A stretch of 64,000 bases of DNA. It comes from Colwellia polaris. Its GTDB lineage: Bacteria > Pseudomonadota > Gammaproteobacteria > Enterobacterales > Alteromonadaceae. The translations under genes and the position numbers were made by a program. Positions 18,351 through 26,221 of the stretch are shown here, in pieces. Under the pieces are notes generated by a model. That model did no database searches. It saw nothing but the letters and a program-made list of their open reading frames with translations, and was not told the DNA's origin. How positions within the stretch are numbered: the first letter of the stretch is position 1; each line of letters starts with the position of its first letter. The stretch is taken from assembly GCF_002104515.1 (NCBI RefSeq), contig NZ_NBOE01000009.1, positions 62,001-126,000 of the forward strand, read 5' to 3'.

Positions 18351-18650
18351 ATGGTTAATTACGATGATAAGCGCAACTTTTATCGCATGATGCTAAACAG
18401 TGAAGTAACAGTAACCATTATAGATGATGAAGCTAATAGTAAAGTATTAGCCACTTGTCGTGACCTAAGTGCAACGGGAATCGCCATTGAAATGGAGCAC
18501 CCATTAGAGATGAATACAGCGGTGCGCATTAGTGTTCAGTCTGCTAGTAATGCAGTGCAACCATTAGATGCCAAAGGCAAAGTGGTAAGGGTTACTGAAG
18601 AAAGTGCGAATTGTTATTTAATCGGCGTTAATATTACAGAAATTGATTAA
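18351..18650 (+). CDS. Single-domain PilZ protein (cyclic-di-GMP receptor)
   Basis: A 99-residue stand-alone PilZ domain. The binding motifs are RNFYR (RxxxR, residues 8-12) and DLSATG (D/NxSxxG), the two elements that clamp cyclic-di-GMP, so binding is expected. There is no output domain, so it must act by protein contact. It is well separated from hrpA and has its own likely promoter. A bidirectional hairpin follows at 18675-18711. Several cyclic-di-GMP enzymes are encoded elsewhere in this window (2910-4550, 57662-59479), but no direct link is visible. Confidence 0.9.
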   Translation: MVNYDDKRNFYRMMLNSEVTVTIIDDEANSKVLATCRDLSATGIAIEMEHPLEMNTAVRISVQSASNAVQPLDAKGKVVRVTEESANCYLIGVNITEID

Positions 18651-18674
18651 ATATTTATAAATAACAACGTTGAG

Positions 18675-18711
18675 TTGTAGCTAGATAAGACACTAGCTAC
18701 AACAATATTTT
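18675..18711. terminator. Hairpin terminator between PilZ gene and rlmI
   Basis: A 10-bp perfect stem TTGTAGCTAG (18675-18684) and CTAGCTACAA (18693-18702), then CAATATTTTT. It lies between two convergent genes, so it can serve both; the T run favours the plus-strand gene. Confidence 0.75.
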
Positions 18712-18715
18712 TACG

Positions 18716-19906
18716 TTATTCCACTTGGCAAACAAGGCCTTTAAGGTAGTAACCTTCTGGGTAGTTTGACGACACTGGGTGATCAGCCGCTTGGTGTAAT
18801 CTATAAACAAAATAAACATTTCTTTTCGCATCTAGTGCTGCATCCGCCACAACTTTTTGAAACAAACTCGATTCCATTAAACCAGAGCAAGAGAAAGTTA
18901 ATAATGTTCCATTGGGCTTGAGTAACTGCATTGCTAACATGTTTATATCTTTATAGCCTCGACAAGCACCCGTTAGTTGAGCTTTCGATTCAACAAACTT
19001 CGGCGGATCAAGAATAATCATATCAAAGGTGCGTTTTTCTTCACGGTATTGGCGCAATAATTTAAAAACATCAGCTTTTATGAATGAAATGTTCTTATTT
19101 TCTAGTTTATTAAGCTCTGCATTTTTCTTTGCAAGATCTAATGCTGATTCTGAAACGTCAACATTGATAACTTCTTTAGCACCAGCTGCTGCGCAGTGCA
19201 GGGCAAAAGTGCCAGTATAAGAGAAACAGTTTAATACGCTATTACCTTTAGCATACTTACCGGCGGCAACTCTAGAATCGCGCTGATCTAAATAAAAGCC
19301 TGTTTTGTGACCTTGAGCAACATCAACATGAATTTTTATTCCATGTTCTTCAATAATACATTCGGTAGAGTCTTGCGGCTCTGTTAACCAACCTGTTACG
19401 GGCTCTAAGCCTTCTTTCTTACGAACATCTACATCTGAGCGTTCATAAATATAACAGCCTGGGTAAAGTTCTTTAAGACACTCTACTAACGTGTAACGAT
19501 GAAAGTCTGCACCGGCGCTCAGTAGTTGGCAAACAATAAAGTTGTCGTACTTATCAATGGTAACACCAGGCAATCCGTCAGATTCACCTGCTATAAGTCG
19601 ATAGCCTGTTAAGCCACCACTTTCTATAAACCAATCGCGTCTTTTTTGAGCGCTTAACAATTTATTACGAAAAAAATTACTATCAATTTCTTCGTCAATA
19701 TTAAAGCTCCAGACACGAATTCTTATTTGAGATTCGGGAGAATATGCGCCTTTTGCAAGCCAATTCCCTTTGTTATCAAAGATATCGACCGTATCACCAA
19801 GTAAAGGGTTACCTTTAATTTTGTTGATTGCTTGCGAAAAAATCCAAGGATGTTTCCGGCGTAATGATTTCTCACGAGCAACTTTTAAATAAATTCTTGC
19901 TGACAT
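18716..19906 (-). CDS. rlmI: 23S rRNA m5C1962 methyltransferase RlmI
   Basis: A 396-residue protein matching RlmI/YccW (396 in E. coli). An N-terminal PUA domain ([15 protein letters not shown]) leads to a SAM-dependent methyltransferase with [18 protein letters not shown] (SAM loop), the motif IILDPPKF, and FSCSGLM with the catalytic cysteine. It methylates C1962 of 23S rRNA. It stands alone, convergent with the PilZ gene and divergent from acyP. Translation starts at 19906 with MSARIYLK. Confidence 0.95.
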   Translation of the reverse strand: MSARIYLKVAREKSLRRKHPWIFSQAINKIKGNPLLGDTVDIFDNKGNWLAKGAYSPESQIRIRVWSFNIDEEIDSNFFRNKLLSAQKRRDWFIESGGLTGYRLIAGESDGLPGVTIDKYDNFIVCQLLSAGADFHRYTLVECLKELYPGCYIYERSDVDVRKKEGLEPVTGWLTEPQDSTECIIEEHGIKIHVDVAQGHKTGFYLDQRDSRVAAGKYAKGNSVLNCFSYTGTFALHCAAAGAKEVINVDVSESALDLAKKNAELNKLENKNISFIKADVFKLLRQYREEKRTFDMIILDPPKFVESKAQLTGACRGYKDINMLAMQLLKPNGTLLTFSCSGLMESSLFQKVVADAALDAKRNVYFVYRLHQAADHPVSSNYPEGYYLKGLVCQVE

Positions 19907-20074
19907 ATGCCTATACTTATAATTAACGATAATAATGGCGCGAGTTTAGTCAATGCAGCACATAGGTGCAATGCCCTATGTTAACTATTTTTAATTCCTT
20001 TGATATTTTATAAATATCAAAGGAATGGAAAATCAAAATAACAACAACAATCAGTTTGTTTAAGGACTAATAAT

Positions 20075-20344
20075 ATGAAGGTAAGTTATATGGCGCATGT
20101 GAGTGGAAAAGTACAAGGGATATACTTTCGGGTCTCTAGTCAACAAGTTGCTATAGAGTATGGTGTGAGTGGCTATGCACGTAATTTAACCAATGGTGAT
20201 GTTGAAGTGTTAATGTGTGGTGAAGAGCTAAATATTAAAAAAATGATTAAGTGGCTTGAGCATGGGCCGGCAGAGGCAGAAGTTAGCAATGTTGAAGTGC
20301 AAAAAGTACCCTGGCAAGAACATCATTTTTTTTCGGTTAATTAA
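20075..20344 (+). CDS. acyP: Acylphosphatase
   Basis: An 89-residue enzyme of the usual size. Signatures are GKVQGIYFR (phosphate-binding loop with the catalytic Arg) and GYARNLTNGDVEV (catalytic Asn). It hydrolyses acyl phosphates such as acetyl- or carbamoyl-phosphate. The ATG has AAGGA upstream. Its role in vivo is unclear in all bacteria; here it is a lone gene between rlmI (divergent) and the oxidoreductase 90 bases downstream. Confidence 0.95.
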   Translation: MKVSYMAHVSGKVQGIYFRVSSQQVAIEYGVSGYARNLTNGDVEVLMCGEELNIKKMIKWLEHGPAEAEVSNVEVQKVPWQEHHFFSVN

Positions 20345-20434
20345 GGGTAGACTGTTAGTATTAATACCGATTAACGTCTTTAAAAAAGCAACTTCATGAC
20401 TAGTCAATTAGTTAATTAAGAAATAGGAAAGATA

Positions 20435-21403
20435 TTGCGTTATATAGCATTTAATAAAGAGCAAGAATTAAGCTTTGAAGAAACTGAAATACCAACAATA
20501 AATGACGATGAATGCCTAATTAAAGTTAGCGCTATTGGTGTTAATCGCGCGGATATTTTGCAAAGGCAAGGTAATTACCCCGCACCGCCAGGTGAATCTT
20601 CAATATTAGGTATTGAGGCTTGTGGTGAGCTTTTTGCCTTGGGTAAATCAGCTCAAAATTGGCAACAAGGTGATAAGGTTTTGGCTATAGTGCCTGGCGG
20701 CGCTTACGCACAATACGTTAAAGTAAAAACAGAGCATTTAATAAAGTTACCTCACAATTTAAATTATGTGGATGGCGCTTCAATCGCAGAAGTGTTCTTA
20801 ACGGCCTACCAGTGTTTATTTACTATTGCTAACTTACAACCAAAAACTAACGTATTAATCCATGCTGGCGCAAGTGGAGTAGGAACAGCAGCGATTCAAC
20901 TCGCCAAATATATTAATTGCCATGTTACCGTTACTGTTGGTAGTGAAGAAAAATGCTTAGCTTGCAAGGCATTAGGTGCAGATGAAGTGATAAATTATCA
21001 AGAAACAGACTTCGTTGAATGGTCGAAAAAAGCTGGCCGAAGTTATGATGTTATTTTAGATGTTGTTGCAGGCGAATATGTTAATAAAAACATTAATGTA
21101 TGTGCATTAGATGGCCATATTGTTATGCTTTCGATGCTAGGTGGAAGGTATGCTGAAAGTGTAGATGTGGCAAAAATGTTATTAAAACGCGTAAACATGC
21201 ATGCGACGACTTTACGCAGTAGAAGTGATAAATATAAAAGCCAATTAATAAAAGACTTTACTGAAAATTTTTATCATTGCTTTGAATCAGGCTCGCTAAA
21301 CCCCGTTATTTACAAAAACTTTAACTGGCAAGAAGTCGACATCGCTCACCATACTATGCTGAGTAATGCTAATATCGGTAAACTAGTTTTAACCGTAGAT
21401 TAG
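20435..21403 (+). CDS. Zn-free quinone oxidoreductase, MDR family (PIG3/QorA type)
   Basis: A 322-residue medium-chain reductase. The N-terminal segment GVNRADILQRQGNYPAPPGES is the TP53I3/QOR signature; the NADPH site is VLIHAGASGVGTAAIQLAK. It has no cysteine pattern for the structural zinc. It should reduce quinones or enones using NADPH. The start is TTG at 20435, well placed behind AGGAAAG, and no ATG fits the family N-terminus better. Its TAG stop overlaps the stop of the convergent gene (four shared bases). Confidence 0.88.
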   Translation: MRYIAFNKEQELSFEETEIPTINDDECLIKVSAIGVNRADILQRQGNYPAPPGESSILGIEACGELFALGKSAQNWQQGDKVLAIVPGGAYAQYVKVKTEHLIKLPHNLNYVDGASIAEVFLTAYQCLFTIANLQPKTNVLIHAGASGVGTAAIQLAKYINCHVTVTVGSEEKCLACKALGADEVINYQETDFVEWSKKAGRSYDVILDVVAGEYVNKNINVCALDGHIVMLSMLGGRYAESVDVAKMLLKRVNMHATTLRSRSDKYKSQLIKDFTENFYHCFESGSLNPVIYKNFNWQEVDIAHHTMLSNANIGKLVLTVD

Positions 21404-22332
21404 CGCTTTTGACTAAGGTTATCAGTCATAACCTTAGTTTCTAATTTTCGAACTTTTACATCAACTCCTGCTGCGACTAAATTTTGGAAAAAGTCATATA
21501 TTTGGCAACTGGCAACTTGTTTACAGATTATTTCATATTTTAAAATAGCAGGTTTATGGCTTTGTAATGATGCTTGATTTAGCCAATATAGTGCCTTGCC
21601 TAAATCTTTTTCAACGAATTGCCCGTTAATATACATTTCTGCTAAATTTACCTGCCCATCAGCAAAGTCGTAATTTGCTGATTGAGTAAATAACTCAAAT
21701 GCTTGTTGCAAGTTAGTTTCACTGAATTTTTCCTTAAGAAAAGCCTCACCGGTTAAGTTTTCTCTGCGCCCTTGTATGTATATGCTGCTGCGTATTTTTC
21801 TTGGCTCAGGACTAATACGTTGTCCGAAAAGCTTATCGCGTATTGGGCGCATGGCTTGATATATAACACCGTCATCTAGTTTTTGTAGAATCTGTTGGTG
21901 TTTAAAATCATAGCGTTTCGCTTCGAAATAATTTTTATAGGTTAATTGACCATAGTAAAGGCTATTAATGACTGCGTGTTGATTTGGATAGTAAAAACCG
22001 CCATAGGTTAAGGTAATAATATCACCGGTTATATCAACTACTTTGGCAAGGCGGTACTTTTCATTCGGTCTGAGATCATGACTTAAAAGGCGAAAATCTA
22101 AAAAATAAATATCATTAACTTTTGGCGAGGCGATGATTTCAAAGGTTTGTTGTTTTTCTTGATTACTTTTATAAATGGAATGGTAGCTATAATAGGCTAA
22201 AAATAGTAATACCGGGATTATAAATGACTTTCTTAATACTGCTCGCTGTTTCAATGATTGTAATAAAGTTGACAGCTTGAGTGTTTTTATCGGCTGATAA
22301 TCATTACTTTTATTCGCACTTGCTTTAACCAT
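21400..22332 (-). CDS. Membrane-anchored Sel1-repeat protein
   Basis: A 310-residue protein. A basic N-terminus of about 35 residues precedes one transmembrane helix (FIIPVLLFLAYYSY, about 38-51), with the rest probably periplasmic. Residues about 195-265 contain two Sel1-like tetratricopeptide repeats (AFELFTQSANYDFADGQVNLAEMY is one; KALYWLNQASLQ the next). The region between has no recognised domain. Sel1 repeats mediate protein contacts; the partner is unknown. Its stop overlaps the stop of the oxidoreductase gene. Confidence 0.72.
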   Translation of the reverse strand: MVKASANKSNDYQPIKTLKLSTLLQSLKQRAVLRKSFIIPVLLFLAYYSYHSIYKSNQEKQQTFEIIASPKVNDIYFLDFRLLSHDLRPNEKYRLAKVVDITGDIITLTYGGFYYPNQHAVINSLYYGQLTYKNYFEAKRYDFKHQQILQKLDDGVIYQAMRPIRDKLFGQRISPEPRKIRSSIYIQGRRENLTGEAFLKEKFSETNLQQAFELFTQSANYDFADGQVNLAEMYINGQFVEKDLGKALYWLNQASLQSHKPAILKYEIICKQVASCQIYDFFQNLVAAGVDVKVRKLETKVMTDNLSQKR

Positions 22333-22512
22333 TTCATGTCCTTATAAACCTTGATTAGCATAATGCTACTTAATGGGAGAACCATCAACTCGCTCTATAA
22401 CTTTTATTTTTAGATGATGAAATAAACAATGCTAACACCTTCGTAATCAATATCAACTGTTGAAAACTAATGCTATTTTTTGACTACATTTTTCATAAAT
22501 AAATAATTAACA

Positions 22513-22968
22513 CTACTTTGAGCCATTCTCATTGGCTTGACGATGTAACTGAATTGAGAATGACTTCTCGTCTTTACCACTAACGAGTATTTGTAGAGCG
22601 GTTTTGCTGATTTTTCGATATTCAATTTTGTTTGGAAAGTCATGTAACTTGTTTTCAAAGATATAGGATTTATCTTTGCATTGGACCAACTTAAAGGCAA
22701 TAGGGCTAGGGTTATGTGCAACTTTTGCAAGATAAAAAATTTCGCCTGACATTGCTAGTAACCTTAAGCTTTCAGTGCTATTTGGTGTTGTTCCTGCGCC
22801 TTCAAAAGTGTTTTCACTTAATTTATGCCAAGTTTCTGTAGTTAACGTTTGGTCTTTTTGTGTTTGCCACTTGCCTTGTAACCAATCAAAATCCTTAAGT
22901 GAACGACAGTTATTGGCATTAGCTTGAACGCTAATGAGCAGTAGTGTAGCTAGAGTAAACTTAGTCAT
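22513..22968 (-). CDS. Exported DUF6265-family protein
   Basis: A 151-residue protein with a signal peptide of 18 residues (cut after ANA). The mature part shows DFDWLQGKWQ and ETWHKLSENTFEG. These and the later FENKLHDFPNKIEYR match small secreted lipocalin-like proteins grouped as DUF6265 (name from memory). A beta-barrel fold is likely; ligand and role are unknown. It is in a run of minus-strand genes but has 175 bases between it and the next gene, so it is probably transcribed alone. Confidence 0.75.
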   Translation of the reverse strand: MTKFTLATLLLISVQANANNCRSLKDFDWLQGKWQTQKDQTLTTETWHKLSENTFEGAGTTPNSTESLRLLAMSGEIFYLAKVAHNPSPIAFKLVQCKDKSYIFENKLHDFPNKIEYRKISKTALQILVSGKDEKSFSIQLHRQANENGSK

Positions 22969-23143
22969 GGCATATCCTCGACTTTAAAAAGTTAAGGTAT
23001 TATGCACTAAAAAAATGCCAGTTTAATTTTTGCTGCATTGTAAATATGAAAAGTAGCAACAAATAGAGGTATGTACACTTAAAATAGGGAGTTAATCGTT
23101 GAATAAAGGGAATGAAAATCGACTCCCTTTTAGCCAGTTTAAC

Positions 23144-23350
23144 TTAACCAACATAGGCGAAACGCTTGATAGTTTTTCCATCTCTTTCAATGGTTTCATC
23201 AAACATAGCAAGAGGTCTAACCCAAATACCACGTTCACCGTACTCAGGCTGATAAACAACCATAGATTCTTCTGTTTCACTGTGAGTTGCTATATGCAGT
23301 ACTTGGTAAAAATTACCTTTGAAATGTTGATAACGTCCGGTTTTTAACAT
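23144..23350 (-). CDS. DUF1653 family protein
   Basis: A 68-residue single-domain protein: GRYQHFKGNFYQVLHIATHS, then VVYQPEYGERGIWVRP and MFDETI. This is the DUF1653 pattern, a compact beta fold of unknown function common in proteobacteria. It sits just downstream of moaE on the same strand (38 bases), so it may be cotranscribed with moaCDE, though no functional link to molybdenum cofactor is known. Confidence 0.9.
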   Translation of the reverse strand: MLKTGRYQHFKGNFYQVLHIATHSETEESMVVYQPEYGERGIWVRPLAMFDETIERDGKTIKRFAYVG

Positions 23351-23388
23351 GAATATCTCGTTAGTTTTAGTTTTAGTTTAAATGTTGA

Positions 23389-23847
23389 TTATTTAGTGAG
23401 CTTTTCTGACCATTGCTCTGACGATTCGTCATCACTTGCTTTAGCGTCTAACCATTTAGCACCTTGTGTAGTCAGTTCTTTTTTCCAAAATGGTGCTTTT
23501 GTTTTTAAAAAGTCGATCAAAAATTCACAAGCTGCGAAGGCTGCTTTGCGATGCGGGCTAGTTACGCCAATAAAAACAATTTGCTCTCCAAGTGTTAAGT
23601 CGCCCACTCGGTGAATAATCGTGACCTTATTTAATGGCCAATGCTCGCGCGCTTGAGCTTCTAAGTTGCTTAATACCTTTTCAGTCATACCAGGGTAATG
23701 CTCTAGTGAAAGCCCATGAACGCCAAGGCCTTCATTGAAATCTCGCACTTTGCCGATAAAAGTTACAATGGCACCATCTTGGTTGTCTGTACAAAGTTTT
23801 TGATATTCATCAGCGACGCTAAAGTCGTTATGTTGTACGAAAATCAT
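23389..23847 (-). CDS. moaE: Molybdopterin synthase catalytic subunit MoaE
   Basis: A 152-residue subunit that, with MoaD, converts cPMP to molybdopterin. Motifs: GAIVTFIGKVR near the N-terminus, LEHYPGM, and SPHRKAAFAACEFLIDFLK followed by APFWKKE, which hold the active-site Lys residues. The start at 23847 (MIFVQHNDF) matches the family; an open frame upstream of it adds 14 hydrophobic residues read through moaD and is rejected. GGTGG inside the end of moaD is the likely ribosome site. The moaD stop is one base before the start. Confidence 0.94.
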   Translation of the reverse strand: MIFVQHNDFSVADEYQKLCTDNQDGAIVTFIGKVRDFNEGLGVHGLSLEHYPGMTEKVLSNLEAQAREHWPLNKVTIIHRVGDLTLGEQIVFIGVTSPHRKAAFAACEFLIDFLKTKAPFWKKELTTQGAKWLDAKASDDESSEQWSEKLTK

Positions 23848-23848
23848 C

Positions 23849-24097
23849 TTAGCCACCGGTAACAGGAGGAAAAAAAGCGACTTCATCACCTGATACTACG
23901 CTATGTGACCAGTCTGTAATTTGCTGATTAACCGCAACGAGTAAACTGTCTGCTTGCATTAACTTAGCCCATGTTTCATTTTTCTCAGCAAGTTGTTGTC
24001 GAATATGATCTGTGGTCATATTTTCGATGGGAGAAATTTCTATACTGTCAGTTGATAATTGTTCGCGCAGGCGCGCAAAAAATAGAACGTTAATCAT
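23849..24097 (-). CDS. moaD: Molybdopterin synthase sulfur carrier subunit MoaD
   Basis: An 82-residue ubiquitin-like protein ending in the required Gly-Gly (PPVTGG), the thiocarboxylated tail that donates sulfur for molybdopterin. The N-terminal INVLFFARLREQL is typical. The start at 24097 has AAAGG ten bases upstream; a longer frame to 24163 overlaps moaC and lacks family similarity. It lies between moaC (ten-base gap) and moaE. Confidence 0.94.
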   Translation of the reverse strand: MINVLFFARLREQLSTDSIEISPIENMTTDHIRQQLAEKNETWAKLMQADSLLVAVNQQITDWSHSVVSGDEVAFFPPVTGG

Positions 24098-24107
24098 GGT
24101 TATGCCT

Positions 24108-24599
24108 TTAAATAGTTTCAGTGTTGTGAAAGTAACTGCCTGATTTTCCACCTTGCTTTTCACATAAATGAATATTGCTAATTATCATATCTTTTTGGAC
24201 GGCTTTGCACATATCATAAATGGTGAGTGCTGCTGTTGATGCTGCAGTTAATGCTTCCATCTCTACGCCTGTTTTACCGGAAAGTTTACACAATGCGGTG
24301 ATTCTAACGCGATTATGGTTAGGCTCTGCAACTATATCTACTTCAATTTTTGTTAGCATTAACGGATGACAAAGTGGAATAAGCTCACTGGTTTTTTTAG
24401 CCGCCATGATACCTGCGATTCGTGCGGTAGCAAAAACATCACCTTTGTGGTGTTTACCTTCAACAATCATAGCTAAAGTTTGCGCTGACATTTCAATATA
24501 AGCTTGAGCAATTGCAGTGCGCTCAGTCACTTTTTTTTCGGTAACGTCTACCATGTGGGCATCGCCATCAGCATTAATATGAGTAAATTCGTTATTCAT
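24108..24599 (-). CDS. moaC: Cyclic pyranopterin monophosphate synthase MoaC
   Basis: A 163-residue enzyme that, with MoaA, turns GTP-derived 3',8-cyclo-dihydro-GTP into cPMP. Signatures: [35 protein letters not shown], and [14 protein letters not shown], which include the active-site His and Asp/Lys residues. The ATG at 24599 fits E. coli MoaC; a TTG one codon earlier is not needed. It heads moaCDE. moaA and moaB are not in this window, and no molybdenum-cofactor riboswitch is evident upstream. Confidence 0.94.
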   Translation of the reverse strand: MNNEFTHINADGDAHMVDVTEKKVTERTAIAQAYIEMSAQTLAMIVEGKHHKGDVFATARIAGIMAAKKTSELIPLCHPLMLTKIEVDIVAEPNHNRVRITALCKLSGKTGVEMEALTAASTAALTIYDMCKAVQKDMIISNIHLCEKQGGKSGSYFHNTETI

Positions 24600-24891
24600 C
24601 AAAATAATCTCTTTATAGTTGGTTATTCATTTCTTTGAAAACACACCACATATATTACATTATCTTCACGCGTACTTAGAGAGTATTTAAGGATTTAAAT
24701 GCAGTATTAGGTTGAATTCTTTATTTGAAAGTAATGTTGCGAAATTTGTAAAATTAAGTTTGGGAGTATTTTAATGAGATTATACAAGTTTGACTGATAA
24801 TGAAGAGGGGGTAATCAAAATTAATACCTTGAAGTATATAATTACAGAAATATATAATGAGGAATTAGATAGAATTTACTGATAAGAAAGT

Positions 24892-24983
24892 TGGTTGCGG
24901 GAGCAGGATTTGAACCTACGACCTTCGGCTAGTTATAATAAGCAGCCCGACGAGGTTGAACTTTTAGGCTGCTCCATCCCGCG
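24892..24983 (-). pseudogene. 92-nt altered copy of tRNA-fMet (variant 1)
   Basis: Acceptor stem, T arm and CCA end match the initiator tRNA genes beside it perfectly, but two internal blocks are replaced. The D-loop part GGTAGC is replaced by AAAAGTTCAACC, and the anticodon-loop part CATAACC by GCTTATTATAACTAGC. The D stem is lost, the CAT anticodon is gone, and a new 7-bp helix AGCAGCC with GGCTGCT becomes possible. It cannot act as an initiator tRNA. This copy retains the best acceptor and T stems of the four variants. Confidence 0.75.
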
Positions 24984-25039
24984 TCCGAATGGTCTAAATT
25001 AATAGACAAGCCAAGTTGTTTTAATTCAAACTTAAGAAT

Positions 25040-25116
<77 letters not shown>

Positions 25117-25151
25117 TCCGATTAGTTTGTTTTAATTCTAAACTTAAGAAT

Positions 25152-25243
25152 TGGTTGTGGAAGTAGGATTTGAATCTACGACCTTCGGCTAGTTATAAAA
25201 AGCAGCCCGACGAGGTTGAACTTTTAGGCTGCTCCATCCCGCG
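25152..25243 (-). pseudogene. 92-nt altered copy of tRNA-fMet (variant 2)
   Basis: It has the same two internal replacements as variant 1. In addition the 3' acceptor strand reads TTCCACA, giving a C-A mismatch and a G-T pair, and the T stem has an A-C mismatch. It is further decayed and unlikely to fold as a tRNA. Confidence 0.75.
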
Positions 25244-25299
25244 TCCGAATGGTCTAATTTAATAGACAAGCCAAGTTGTTTTAATTCAAACTTAAGAAT

Positions 25300-25376
<77 letters not shown>

Positions 25377-25411
25377 TCCGATTAGTTTGTTTTGATTCTA
25401 AACTTAAGAAT

Positions 25412-25488
<77 letters not shown>

Positions 25489-25544
25489 TCCGAATGGTCT
25501 AATTTAATAGACAAGCCAAGTTGTTTTAATTCAAACTTAAGAAT

Positions 25545-25636
25545 TGGTTGTAGAAGTAGGATTTTAATCTACGACCTTCGGCTAGTTATAAAAAGCAGCC
25601 CGACGAGGTTGAACTTTTAGGCTGCTCCATCCCGCG
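25545..25636 (-). pseudogene. 92-nt altered copy of tRNA-fMet (variant 3)
   Basis: The same two replaced blocks; the acceptor 3' strand reads TTCTACA and the T loop has TTAAAATC in place of TTCAAATC. It is clearly decayed relative to variant 1. Confidence 0.75.
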
Positions 25637-25695
25637 TCCGAATGACCTACAAAAAAGTAGGAAGCCTTAGAAGTTTCAATTCATTCTAAAAGAAT

Positions 25696-25772
<77 letters not shown>

Positions 25773-25807
25773 TCCGATTAGTTTGTTTTGATTCTAAACT
25801 TAAGAAT

Positions 25808-25896
25808 TTTTGGAAGTAGGATTTGAAGCTACGACCTTCGGCTAGTTATAAAAAGTAGCCCGACGAGGTTGAACTTTTAGACTGCTCCATCCCGCG
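25808..25896 (-). pseudogene. Truncated altered copy of tRNA-fMet (variant 4), first in transcription order
   Basis: The same two replaced blocks with extra point changes. The 3' end has lost about five bases, so the CCA and part of the acceptor strand are missing (the plus strand reads TTTTTGGAAG where others read TTGGTTGTGGAAG). It is the promoter-proximal unit of the array. Confidence 0.7.
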
Positions 25897-25972
25897 TCCG
25901 ATTAGTTTATTTTGATTCTAACTTAAAGAATACTTTTTAGCTGCAATTGCTTGCTACCTGAAAGCGAGGCGT

Positions 25973-26001
25973 ATAATAAGGATACATCATCTGATTTGCA
26001 A
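25973..26001 (-). promoter_or_regulatory. Stable-RNA promoter of the tRNA-fMet array
   Basis: On the minus strand: -35 TTGCAA (26001-25996), 17-bp spacer, -10 TATTAT (25978-25973), then the GC-rich discriminator ACGCCTCGC. Such a discriminator is typical of stringently controlled rRNA and tRNA promoters. The whole array downstream could be one transcript. I see no clear terminator in the rest of the gap (24603-24891), which is plain AT-rich DNA before moaC. Confidence 0.75.
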
Positions 26002-26221
26002 CCTGTTTTAAGTTTATTTTAGCTATTAATCTGATTTATTTTTTACTTGCTGTTTTTTTGCACTTTAATGAGTCGGAATTCATCCAATTGGCATAAATTT
26101 AACTGAAATTTAAATAAAACAGGCATAAGTTCTTAGATAGTTACTGCTAATTTGTAAAATGCCTATAAGTAGAACGTGTCTTTGTTTATAATCGCGGCAT
26201 AAATTAGATTGGAAAACCTCT

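Noticed and set aside
22473-22730. 85-residue frame overlapping the DUF6265 gene
   Set aside because: A same-strand shifted frame over a gene with a signal peptide and recognisable domain; no independent evidence.
24600-24760. Molybdenum-cofactor riboswitch before moaC
   Set aside because: I could not recognise the conserved stems of that RNA in this AT-rich gap.
24765-24803. Seven-codon frame after GGGAGT upstream of moaC
   Set aside because: Too short, and no regulatory codon pattern or hairpin follows it.
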